From contig JAEILZ010000006.1 in NCBI GenBank assembly GCA_018873225.1, forward strand, positions 2,170,001 through 2,234,000: 64,000 nt of DNA. The letters are read 5' to 3'. Position 1 is the first letter of the stretch, and the number at the start of each line of letters is the position of its first letter. The notes under the pieces were generated by a model. The model made no database searches. It was not told where the DNA came from and was given only the letters and a program-made list of their open reading frames with translations. Below, one piece after another: positions 50,836 through 58,883 of this stretch. This stretch comes from [Phialemoniopsis] sp. UDSM-2020 (taxonomy: Eukaryota > Ascomycota > Sordariomycetes > Thyridiales > Thyridiaceae). The position numbers were made by a program, and so were the translations under genes.

Positions 50836-51704
50836 GGTCAGGTGCGGCCCGGAACCTGCCGGAATCAGAGGGGTGATTCATGTCCTCACAGAAGCATCCG
50901 GCTTCCTTTCATAGCTCAGTCAAGATGTGTTTCCGCTTTAATCGACCAATGAACCGCTCTAGGCAATGATGCCTTCCAGATTTATGCGGAGCCTTGCTCC
51001 TTCCGGTACCTTCCTTTGCCCTCCGATGCACAATGCAGTGATCTTGACCCCCGTGAAGAACCTTCCGGATACAAGCAACCAAGTGAATGATTGCCTCCTT
51101 CTGGGTATAAATATCTCCTTCTCCCCCCTCCTCCCTTCCTCCTCGAAGCTCGAATCTTTCAACTTCCCACAACTTTCCACAAACCTCGAAATCGAGTCTG
51201 CCCACAAACAAACCCTTCCCCATCACCACCTCTTCCACTCACTGTCCCTCCATCCTTCATCTTCTGTCAATCCAAACCATCATCAATCAAATCAACTATC
51301 ACATCGTTACCGAACTACCCGGCCAACAAGCATGTGCTCCATCGCCTTGATGACGGACTCAACGCTGAATCACTTTGGCACCGGACAACACTTGATCTCA
51401 ACAACCTCCCAACAGATTTCACTTGATGGCCGTGCCTACTCCAGCTGACAGAGACGACTTCATCGTCTCTATATAAATGAAGAAGCCTGGTCTTCTTCCC
51501 TTTTTTTTCTGATTTCACGGTCATCTGAAGTCGAACCACCCAGACAACCTGAAACTCAGAATTTGGTAAGTTTGGTCAAGTCATCTCTATCAACTCACAG
51601 CCTCCTGACCAGCCTCTCTGTGCACTCCTCGATACCGTCCTGAATGAATGATTGCTAACTGTTTGCCAGAAACTTTCAGCAAGTTCTGAGCCTGAGCTCA
51701 AAAT
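50836..51704 (+). promoter_or_regulatory. Promoter and 5' leader ahead of broken gene island
   Basis: This contains a good TATA box (TATAAATAT at 51106-51114), then a pyrimidine-rich initiator-like stretch (CTCCCCCCTCCTCCC) and an A/C-rich leader with CAAATCAA and CATCATCAATC words typical of fungal 5' untranslated regions. A likely leader intron runs from 51566 to 51669 (GTAAGT...GCCAG), and an ATG follows at 51705. A short frame starting at 51425 (MAVPTPADRDDFIVSI) ends at once and could be an upstream ORF. The arrangement looks like that of an expressed gene, although the coding region behind it is damaged. Confidence 0.55.
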
Positions 51705-52620
51705 ATGACGCGCCGAGAAACCCCGGAAAGCGATGGTTCCCAGAGACTCTTCAGAACTCTGGGACCAGAAACACATGGGCCAGCCTTCTGGGACAAGCCT
51801 AGATCGGCCAGACCATGCCCTGAAACCACGGCAATGTGCCTCATTCCAAGTGGAAAAAAGCCATAGTGTTCATGAACCACCAGGAGCATCCTTGCGCAAG
51901 TAATGAGCTTGCGATTTGCTCTGGCTCCAACAGCGGCGCAGAATGGCATCAGCACAGGTGCTCTCTTGGCATTCGAAAGCCTGAGATAAAGCCTCTCGAA
52001 GACACTGGCCACAAACGTGTCCAGCTGGACGGCAACACGTCTTCGGCAGGAACAAGACTAGCACGCGCCAGGTTCCCAACGATCTCTGGGTACACCTGTG
52101 CCGCAAACATTATCAGCGTAGTCGATACCGCAACGCTACTGAGTACGCTCGCCTCCAGTGTGAGCTCGTGCAGACTCAGATCGACCGAGTCGTTGCCTGG
52201 GTTCACGAGTCCGCGCAAGAGGGCACCAGCACACAGCAACCAATTGCGACCTCTTCACCAACTTCACAACAAATCCCAGTGGGGCACTGTCATGCCGTCG
52301 TATATATATATATATATATCTCGATTCAAAACCTTCAAAAGTCATGACGAGCCCAAGGAGCGGGCCTCCCACATCGAGGCCCAGATCCTCGCAGCTGCTG
52401 GCCATCGAGTATAACGCAGAGTGCCAACTCAAGGACCTCGAGGTTCACAAGCGCTATTGCAACGACATGACCTGTCTCGACCGAGCTACTTCTCTCTTCC
52501 AGGAGATCTTCATGTACTTCCTCAATGTAGCAAACTCCCGCCTACTCCTCAACAGCTCAGATGAGGACGGCATCACTCTGTCAGCCCGCGCAATGGTTAG
52601 AGACTACAACACGAGAGGCA
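51705..52620 (+). pseudogene. Broken gene of the fungal GRNK/RKHYQR family
   Basis: Coding sequence can be followed through at least three reading frames. The first frame starts at 51705 and includes RLFRTLGPETHGPAFWDKP and CLIPSGKKP before a stop at 51866. The second is entered near 51870 with NHQEHPCASNELAIC and EWHQHRCSLGIRKPEIKPL. The third, from about 52015, has HVFGRNKTSTRQVPNDLWVH and CRKHYQRSRYRN, then the helical YARLQCELVQTQIDRVVAW. A TA tract interrupts it at 52301. After that, ECQLKDLEVHKRYCNDM and DRATSLFQEIFMYFLNVA continue in another frame. The GRNK...RKHYQR block recurs in many Sordariomycete proteins of unknown function; I recall the pattern but have no name. Introns could explain some of the shifts, but I cannot place convincing splice sites. 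Confidence 0.6.
52301..52319. repeat. (TA)n tract 1
   Basis: A pure TA run of about 19 nt sits between coding-like pieces of the GRNK-family remnant. Confidence 0.9.
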
Positions 52621-53503
52621 CACCGGAAGTCAACCTGAGCCAGAGCAACTCGTTTCGCAGAGTTCTTTCCCCAGAATCTCTTCTCTGCCCTCTTTCTTTT
52701 CCCCTCCACCCTTCGTTCCAATCATCACGATTCTTCGGCAGACCGTCTCTTTCATCCCCAGGAGCTCGAGTGAGCGACCCCCGAGGCTCTTTTCCATCAT
52801 CTTCAATCTCGTGATCTCTCGCGAGATCTCTGGTCATTACTGCCGGCTGGCCCTTCTTCAAGGATCTCCCCGACCCTGAAATCGATCCATACAGCACAAT
52901 GTACCACAATGGAGAAGTGGCAGGACGCTATCGATCGGCATTCAAGACCGTGGTTGCCAGCCTCAAGGAACATCCGCCCACCGATCCTGTGCCACCCAGA
53001 GATCCTCCAGAGAGGCTTTGCACTGTCTGCCGGTGTCGTTCGACACATCTCACGCGGACTTCGATGCTGCGGCCGAGATCATCAAGAAACATATATATAT
53101 ATATATATTCATATATACTATACGGCGAGAGAGATCTCGTTCGAGGAGCGTGAGCGTCGGCACCCGAGCTCAACTGAAGCAGATTCGGACCGGCTGCAAG
53201 GTCTGGATTGATGTGGAGAATGCTACTGAGATCACAATCGCCCTCAGGGGAGAGCAGTGTGAGGGACTGTCCCATGACCCGAATGCCCCCGACTTCGGCA
53301 CAAGAGACATGTAAGTCTGCTCCATATCTTTCTCAGGCTCTGAATTACTGACAACTAATTGGGTGTAGTTGAGATTGACTTTTCAAGTTTGTCACAGACA
53401 TATCCTAGCGGCAGCCAATGTCATGAAGAAAGTTGAGTTCGGGGGTGTAGAGGGGAGCGACAGCTTCCCTCGGCCGACGCTTCACACCGCAAGCTAGTCA
53501 GGG
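52621..53503. other. Coding-like debris between fragments
   Basis: This mixture of short open frames includes DTSHADFDAAAEIIKKH just before the TA tract at 53091. It resembles DTSRPGFNAVTEIIK near 57121-57165, so the two are probably paralogous scraps. Also present are KVWIDVENATEITIALRGEQ and a possible donor ACATGTAAGT at about 53309. No complete gene can be assembled. Confidence 0.4.
53091..53122. repeat. (TA)n tract 2
   Basis: An imperfect TA run (TA tract, TTC, then ATATATACTATA) directly follows the coding-like motif AAEIIKKH. Confidence 0.9.
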
Positions 53504-53776
53504 TATCAAGATGCTTGCTGGCAAGACTACCTGGAAGGTTCGCATGACAAACACCCCATATCTCGTGGAGATTTCTCTGTATCGTGGGACGACGTTGATA
53601 CGTCCAAGCCACCAGAGAGGGTCTGTGGTCTTACGATGTATTCGGATGACTGGGAGGACCAGCTTCACCTCCGGAACTTGGTATGGCGCCCTCGAAACTG
53701 GGGCCACCGGCACGAAGATCTCTTCAGATCCGTCGATGGAAAAGATGGCTATGAGATTTTTCTCGACCCAGCCTGA
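53504..53776 (+). pseudogene. Tandem coding module, copy 1 (uninterrupted)
   Basis: This is a 90-codon open stretch with clear protein character, ending in a stop. It contains SKPPERVCGLTMYSDDWEDQ, then HLRNLVWRPRNWGHRHEDLF and VDGKDGYEIFLDP. It is the reference copy of a duplicated module; the second copy follows immediately and carries a TA insertion. No family was recognised. Confidence 0.6.
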
Positions 53777-53823
53777 CACCGAGGTCATCGACGATAGTGG
53801 AGTTGGGGAAGTCTTTGATCGGC

Positions 53824-54232
53824 TTCCACTTCTCACTCTATCAGGGAGTGTGCCGGATTGAAGCGTCCAGCGCTCTCGGAACTTTCTGTGGCGTAACTCT
53901 CTACTCGTACGAGTGGGAATACTGGCTCCGCCTTCAGAATCCGACACAATATATATATATGTATACATTTATATATATATCGCCCTCGGTCCTGGGGCCA
54001 CCGGCACAAGGATCTCTTTCTATCCGTCGATGAAAAGGATGGCTATGAGATCTTCCTAGATGCAGTCCAGCGTCTCCAGAAGGTTATCAACGACCTTGAA
54101 GACGAGCGAACCGCGGAGGAAGCGACTCAACAAGCTCCAGAGCCTACCACCACAACGTTTGATCTTCTAGATGACATCGGAGAGCACATTACGGAGCAGC
54201 CCGCCCTTAGCCATCAAAGAGGCAGTATCTAG
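53824..54232 (+). pseudogene. Tandem coding module, copy 2 (split by TA tract)
   Basis: This is a diverged duplicate of the preceding module. CGVTLYSYEWEYWLRLQN corresponds to CGLTMYSDDWEDQLHLRN of copy 1, and after the TA tract RPRSWGHRHKDLFLSVDEKD corresponds to RPRNWGHRHEDLFRSVDGKD. The two halves are in different frames because 40 nt lie where copy 1 has 9. The copy then runs on through VQRLQKVINDLEDERT into FDLLDDIGEHITEQPAL, a ZNFX1-helicase-like stretch, and stops at 54232. Confidence 0.65.
53949..53980. repeat. (TA)n tract 3, inserted inside coding module copy 2
   Basis: Two TA runs are joined by GTATACATTT. Comparison with copy 1 of the module shows this is extra DNA (about 31 nt net) that breaks the reading frame. 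Confidence 0.9.
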
Positions 54233-54600
54233 AAGCCCACTACAAGATACTGCGCAGGGAGGGCGTCGAGAGCCTCGGGATTCCACCGCTGCCTATAGGC
54301 GGATCCGGCTATGGCCGACGATGCCGAGATCTGCGTCTATATATACACAAGCTTTCGTTGGCGCTCGATCTTCTCGATGACATTGGGAAGACGACCTCCT
54401 CGATGACATTGGAGAGCCCAACCGCCCATACCACAGAGAGTCTTGGCGCCGAGTCAATGTCGAGATTCTGGACTTTGGAAGCCTCGAAACTCATCGTCTT
54501 CATCGCCAAATTATTGAATGCGGTAGACAAGCTGAGTTACCCGTCTATTTTCTCTGTGGTTGGTGTAAGATAAGAAGACTTCGCGAGCGACGACGAGGGA
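54226..54600 (+). pseudogene. ZNFX1-type helicase, N-terminal fragments
   Basis: YLEAHYKILRREGVESL at 54226-54276 matches the segment that precedes the helicase core in NFX1-type zinc-finger helicases. It is one base out of frame with the preceding AIKEAV. A second LLDDIGE copy starts near 54364 and leads into SWRRVNVEILDFGSLETHRL and ECGRQAELPVYFLCGWCK. These pieces lie in alternating frames and cannot form one protein as they stand. Confidence 0.5.
54337..54346. repeat. Short TA tract 4
   Basis: A ten-base TA run lies between two frames carrying the LLDDIG motif. Confidence 0.7.
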
Positions 54601-54898
54601 GTCAGCGAGTGCTGCTCCTTGCCAGACTCGTCCCTTCCCGCCCGCTCTTCCCGTCCTTAACTTTAACAAGCTCAGCCGCGATGAGAAAGTAGCCTCCCTG
54701 CTGCTGAAGAGCGAAGACCTGAGGCGAGTCGTTGGGTATACGACCAAGGAGCTCATCACCATCCCATCGATATCCAAGGGTTTTCGGAACCTGGCGATCC
54801 AGAGGTCTACCTCCGCGCTCCCACCTTACAGCGCGTTTGACTCCGCCCGGACGACCTCTGCGATGGAGACCACATGTCCACCTCTGCTATCGACGGTC

Positions 54899-54927
54899 TA
54901 TATACATATACATATATATATATATAC
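54899..54927. repeat. (TA)n tract 5
   Basis: A TA run with occasional C (TATACATATACATATATATA) followed by CTCCTGCAG. Confidence 0.9.
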
Positions 54928-55108
54928 TCCTGCAGTTCGGCGAGTACACCCGACTTGCTAGAGACCTACTGCTGCAAGGAGTGTGGCGGCCTCACGTGGC
55001 TGTGCAGTTCGGCGTACAGAGAGACATCGAAGAAGCACCCCAGTCACCACTCATCGTACAACTACGACACGATGTCTTTCTCTCCCTCTCCCTCCCCCCC
55101 TCTCTCTT

Positions 55109-55139
<31 letters not shown>
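55109..55139. repeat. (TA)n tract 6
   Basis: The longest pure TA run of the cluster, preceded by a CT-rich stretch. Confidence 0.9.
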
Positions 55140-55166
55140 TCGTCTCTTCCCCTTTGTGTCTCTCTC

Positions 55167-55179
55167 TATATATATATTT
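55167..55179. repeat. (TA)n tract 7
   Basis: A short TA run about 30 nt after tract 6, again preceded by TCTCTCTC. Confidence 0.85.
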
Positions 55180-55324
55180 ACTTCACCAAATTTCTAGTCG
55201 GCCGGAGGCTGCACTACATGTTGAGCACCCAATCCGAGGCTTGCGATGCCCGCCGAGCATCGTCCTTGCTTTGATGAGCCCAGCTTGGAGGTTGTCGCCC
55301 TCACGAACCACGTGCCGCGGCCTA

Positions 55325-55444
55325 TCCTTCCACGACTTTGAGCACGGCCGGCGGTCCGACTCGCGCAACCACGTCCGTGTCATGTCCTTCCACGACTTTG
55401 AGCACGGCCAGCGGGCCGACTCACGCAACCACGTCGCCCCAGGG
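55325..55444 (+). repeat. 60-bp tandem repeat, two copies
   Basis: Two adjacent copies of a 60-nt unit starting TCCTTCCACGACTTTGAGCA differ at only a few positions. In one frame each copy reads SFHDFEHG followed by DSRNHV, and the unit length is a multiple of three. Confidence 0.85.
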
Positions 55445-55532
55445 GGCGCCTGCAACGCCGTCCCGGCCCGAGCAGGCCTCTCGCGCACGCTTCCCCGTCG
55501 CGCAGAGCCGCCCCATCTCCTGTGGCCGCACC

Positions 55533-55655
55533 CTTGAAGTTGTGTACGAGGCCATCGGATCGGCTGGATACGCTCTCCAGCAGCTCGCTGGAGAGCGAGT
55601 CTCTGTTTTCGCCGGCCTCATGACGGCCGACTACGACAGCCTCTCCATCGACCGA
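55533..55655 (+). pseudogene. Polyketide synthase ketosynthase fragment
   Basis: About 40 codons read LEVVYEAIGSAGYALQQLAG and then VSVFAGLMTADYDSL. This is the conserved stretch after the substrate-loading part of fungal type I polyketide synthase ketosynthase domains (consensus EALESAG...VGxMTADY). The frame before and after shows no further ketosynthase homology, and no other PKS domain was seen in the window. It is a short isolated scrap, not a gene. Confidence 0.6.
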
Positions 55656-56067
55656 GGTGAGGCTCGCCCCGGGCAACATCCCCGCCAGGAGAAGCCTGGC
55701 AACAGTGCCGGTACCGAGCCTGCCTCTTTTGAGCGTACACCTGTCATGAGCACCTACCTCCCGGCATGGGTCTAGAGGTTCCAGAGGACGTGATACCGCC
55801 GCGCCGCGGGTCATGAGGCAGGGTGTTCTGAGCACTGGTCGTACGATTCCAGGACAGACCCGGATTGGTGGTTTGGCATCCACTCATGACTTTGAGGCAG
55901 AGGTGCTCACCTCTCATGCGGGCCGAAGACAGAATGCACGCACTGAGCACGTCCACCCAGGCCCGCGATTCCGCAGAAGGGACCGAGGAGCAGCAGGAGG
56001 AGTTGCTTATTGAGTCTTGTAGATTCTAATCAGCGTTGTTTGGTCTGCTGTTTATCTCTTTGATAGC

Positions 56068-56483
56068 GTGGAAGCTGATGAAGGAGGGCTGTCACGGGCT
56101 ATCGGTCACTCTAAGTACATCGAGGTCTTCACCGACTGCCGAGTTCACGGCAAACAGATCCCCGTCCGTGTCTGCACCACGCGTGGCCTGATCAAGCAGG
56201 GAGAGTGGCTTGGTTCTTTCAGTACACACTACCTGCTGGAATCTCCTCATTCCTGGACGACAAGGACCGCGCTGTTGTCGCCATCAGCCGTGCCCGCCGA
56301 GGTCTCTACATCTTTGTCAATCTCAATAGCGCCTTGCTAGCAAAGGAAGCGGACTCACTGTACCTCTGGGGAACCATCTACACTGCACTTTCCCACCAAG
56401 GCGCCATCAAGCGCAAAAAGGGCATCCCACTCATCTGCCAGAACCACAGCAGGGAGACCTGGTTGAAGGAGCCCGACCTATGA
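56068..56483 (+). pseudogene. ZNFX1-type helicase, C-terminal (motif VI) fragment
   Basis: The frame from 56205 carries SSFLDDKDRAVVAISRARRG and LYIFVN, matching superfamily 1 helicase motifs V-VI of NFX1-type zinc-finger helicases. GIPLICQNHSRETWLKEP follows, corresponding to the conserved stretch that leads to the zinc-finger repeats. The upstream part (56090-56215) is in a different frame and diverges in sequence. No NFX1 zinc fingers follow. The fragment ends with a stop at 56483. Confidence 0.65.
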
Positions 56484-56557
56484 CAGATGTCCACGTACGA
56501 CCCCTGATCAAGTTGTTCCCCTTCTCCTCTCACTCATTTTCTTTGGTGTATTTTCTT

Positions 56558-56579
56558 TATATATATATATATATATATA
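56558..56579. repeat. (TA)n tract 8
   Basis: A pure TA run of about 22 nt after TTTTCTT. Confidence 0.9.
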
Positions 56580-56835
56580 CCCTCATTTTCATTCAGTTGG
56601 CAGAACGGCGAGCGGATGGAGTACCATCTGCCCCGCTGCTTCCGCCTCCTATGCCGCGCTTTCTACCCAGTGGCCGAGATCTACACACCGTGCTCTCTGT
56701 CTTCCCCTTCCCCCAGCAAGGCTTTCGATGGTCTGATGTCGTCTCCCAGCAAATATCTTGCCTGGCAGTCACCTTTAAAGATGCAGTCGACGATGGATGG
56801 GAACGACGAGAATGTTTTCATGTCTGGCTCAACCC

Positions 56836-57040
56836 GAGGGTTTTGGCGTCAAGCATGCAGCTTGCGTCAGCTTCGTCTGTCTCTGGATGCATTGCTTTGC
56901 GGTGGACACCCATGTCCACCGCCTCTGCAAGTCGCGAGTTCCAAGTGGTCTTCATATATATGAATATATAAATATATATATATATCTATACATGGCCACA
57001 GGCCACCTTGAAAGTCGCCTGATTGGCACAGGTGTTGGAA
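56836..57040 (+). pseudogene. HhH-GPD DNA glycosylase fragment split by TA tract
   Basis: FGVKHAACVSFVCLWMHCFA followed by VDTHVHRLCK matches the helix-hairpin-helix and catalytic-Asp region of endonuclease III-like DNA glycosylases (consensus LPGVGPKTAxCV...FAVDTHVxRxxxxLGW). The catalytic Asp of VDTHV is present, but the Gly-rich hairpin is altered. A 38-nt TA tract then intervenes. ATGHLESRLI after it resembles the following HLE segment of the family, so the tract appears to interrupt the domain. Confidence 0.5.
56953..56990. repeat. (TA)n tract 9
   Basis: A TA run interrupted by TGA and TAAA steps, inside the glycosylase-like fragment. Confidence 0.9.
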
Positions 57041-57234
57041 GGGGTCTATCCGACTACGCCAGGACGAGAATTGGAGCCGCTTCGCTCAAGACGAGGGCCG
57101 CAGGCGCCCTCGTCCATCGATACTTCACGCCCGGGCTTCAATGCTGTCACAGAGATCATCAAGATCAAAGAGGAGTGGAAGAAACCGAAACATCCTCCCT
57201 CGGGGCCCTGCCACCAACAAACGATGTCTCCGGT

Positions 57235-57321
57235 CTGGATGAGTCGCAAATTGAGGCCCTGGTACGCATCGTCTCGAGAGAACTAGCCATCATCCAAGAC
57301 CCTCCTGGAACCGGCAAGACG
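57235..57321 (+). pseudogene. ZNFX1-type helicase Walker A (motif I) fragment
   Basis: The sequence reads LDESQIEALVRIVSRELAII followed by QDPPGTGKT, the Q-motif/motif I segment of UPF1-like NFX1-type helicases (consensus LDxSQxxAL...IQGPPGTGKT). The usual Gly before the PPGTGKT is Asp here. Homology ends abruptly at the Thr, where another reading frame with unrelated sequence begins. This motif lies downstream of the motif VI fragment, opposite to the order in an intact helicase. Confidence 0.65.
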
Positions 57322-58006
57322 CCAGCACGTCGAGAAGTTAGAGACCAAGCTTCGTCTGACTGAGGAAGAGCTCGAGCAGTACCGCGCCGCAGGGAGCGTC
57401 CGCTCGATGTCTGTCAGCCTGGCCAACACGACAAAGAGCCTGCTTACCTCTATCCACATCCTCTCCAAGGAACGCGATGAGCTGGAGGATCGGGCAAACC
57501 GTCCTCGCCGCGGCCGGCCGCCCACTCCAATGCCCACCTCTCTTAGCAGTGTCGATACCGCGACAGAGCCTGCTGTGGCCCCGGCGGTCGCTAGTTCGAT
57601 CAGTGGACGACACCCAAGCCGTGCTGATACACCCATTCCAGGCCCGTCGTCTCCTGCTGCACGTTCGCCAGTCGATCTTTTGCTTGTCGTCCGAGACTGT
57701 GGGGACACCCTCCCCGCATCAGCGCCGACAAGAAGGGCAAGAGAAGGCAGCGTGCCCCCATCCGTCCCGACGGCGAAGAGTACGACATGCCCGCATTCGC
57801 TACCAAGGCTAGCATTGTTACGCAGCTCTGTTCGGGAGATGGCACTGAAGAGTCCACCCCGCTCGCGAACCGCTCGTCTGGACAAGGCCGCCTCCTCGCC
57901 CCTGCCACGACCACAGACACGACGATGGACATGGCGCAGAACGAGCGAGCCTGTGCGTATTGAGGTCATGCCGAACGAACAGGTACATCCGCATGTCGTC
58001 GTATGA
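57320..58006 (+). other. Coiled-coil-like open frame fused after helicase fragment
   Basis: This frame is open for about 229 codons. It begins within the Walker A fragment in a different phase. RQHVEKLETKLRLTEEELEQ and NTTKSLLTSIHILSKERDEL show heptad-like spacing of Leu/Ile with charged residues, then comes a Pro/Ser-rich tail. From about 57730 a competing frame (KGKRRQRAPIRPDGEEYDMP) also looks coding, so the segment itself seems frameshifted. I recognise no family. Confidence 0.4.
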
Positions 58007-58373
58007 CATTCTTTGGTGGCGGCTTTGAGAGCCTCCGTTAAGGGCAGCGTTGTTCAATCTTCACTGGCAGCCTGGCCTACCTGACCTACCTATCTTCTGC
58101 CTGTCGTTCCCGGCCTCATCACTTCTTTCCTCAACACGGCTTTTGTTCTGTGCTCTTTCATCTGCTCCAGTCAACGACTTGAGAATCTTTGCAACCGGTT
58201 TTTATTCATCAAAATTTGCCCAGGCTTTGATTCAGCTTGCATCTGACTGCGACAACCGTCTCCCTAACAGGAGACTATGATCTACAGTCAATCTTCTTCT
58301 TTTCACGAACAAACATATTTCAGGATTTCGATTCTGTCTTCTTCCCTCCCTTTGCTTCGGCCAAGACGACATT

Positions 58374-58386
58374 TTATATATATTAT
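58374..58386. repeat. Short TA tract 10
   Basis: A 13-nt TA-rich run directly before the tandem coding repeats. Confidence 0.75.
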
Positions 58387-58390
58387 TCCA

Positions 58391-58745
58391 CTCGAACAAG
58401 TATCTTCTGCCACCTAGGAGGCAGCCTACTTCCTCAAGCATCCAGACGAGCACCTGTTTGCCAACGCCGTCCAAGATGCCATCGTTGAGGCCGTGTCAGC
58501 GACACTGTCTGAGGCAGGTGCTTACGAGCAGTCAGATGAAGGAGGCTGTCCAGAAGCGAATTCCGCTCGAGAAGGTATCATCTGCAACCTAGGAAGAAGC
58601 GGTATACTATCTCAAGCATCCAAATGAGCATCCTTTTGCCAATGCCGTCCAAGAGGCCATCATAGAGGCCATTTCGATGACTCAGCCCGAGACTGGCACT
58701 CACGAGCAGACAGTCGAAGCCGCTGCTACCCCAGAACAGGAGGAG
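58391..58745 (+). repeat. Tandem coding repeat, two copies of about 175-178 bp
   Basis: Two adjacent copies share the frame sequences YFLKHPDEHLFANAVQDAIV and YYLKHPNEHPFANAVQEAII. Each is preceded by a short GTATC(T/A)TCTGC(C/A)ACCTAG segment that contains an in-frame-breaking TAG and looks like a remnant intron end. The second copy runs on to a stop near 58883. Most differences are conservative at the protein level, which suggests that the module was translated for some time after duplication. Confidence 0.65.
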
Positions 58746-58883
58746 GCCAGTGGTGTGGACGAGCCATCCGACGAGCAACACTTACAGCACGTCGCGGTTC
58801 GTTGTCCTTCCGATTACACAGACCTTTTGTTTCAAGGAGACCATTCCTTTTCATTTTCTCATGTTCTTCGCCCAAAAGCATAG

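Larger units (their letters stand above)
54601..55324. other. Coding-like debris with TA tracts
   Basis: This includes LSRDEKVASLLLKSEDLRRV and YTTKELITIPSI (about 54660-54780), which may be another helicase-related piece, and GEYTRLARDLLLQGVW near 54940. It is interrupted by TA tracts at 54899, 55109 and 55167. No gene can be assembled. Confidence 0.4.

Noticed and set aside
52301..52345. TA tract as part of a normal intron beginning GTATAT
   Set aside because: A possible acceptor exists at this one site, but the tract in the duplicated module at 53.95 kb has no usable donor and is clearly an insertion, so an intron explanation does not hold for the cluster.
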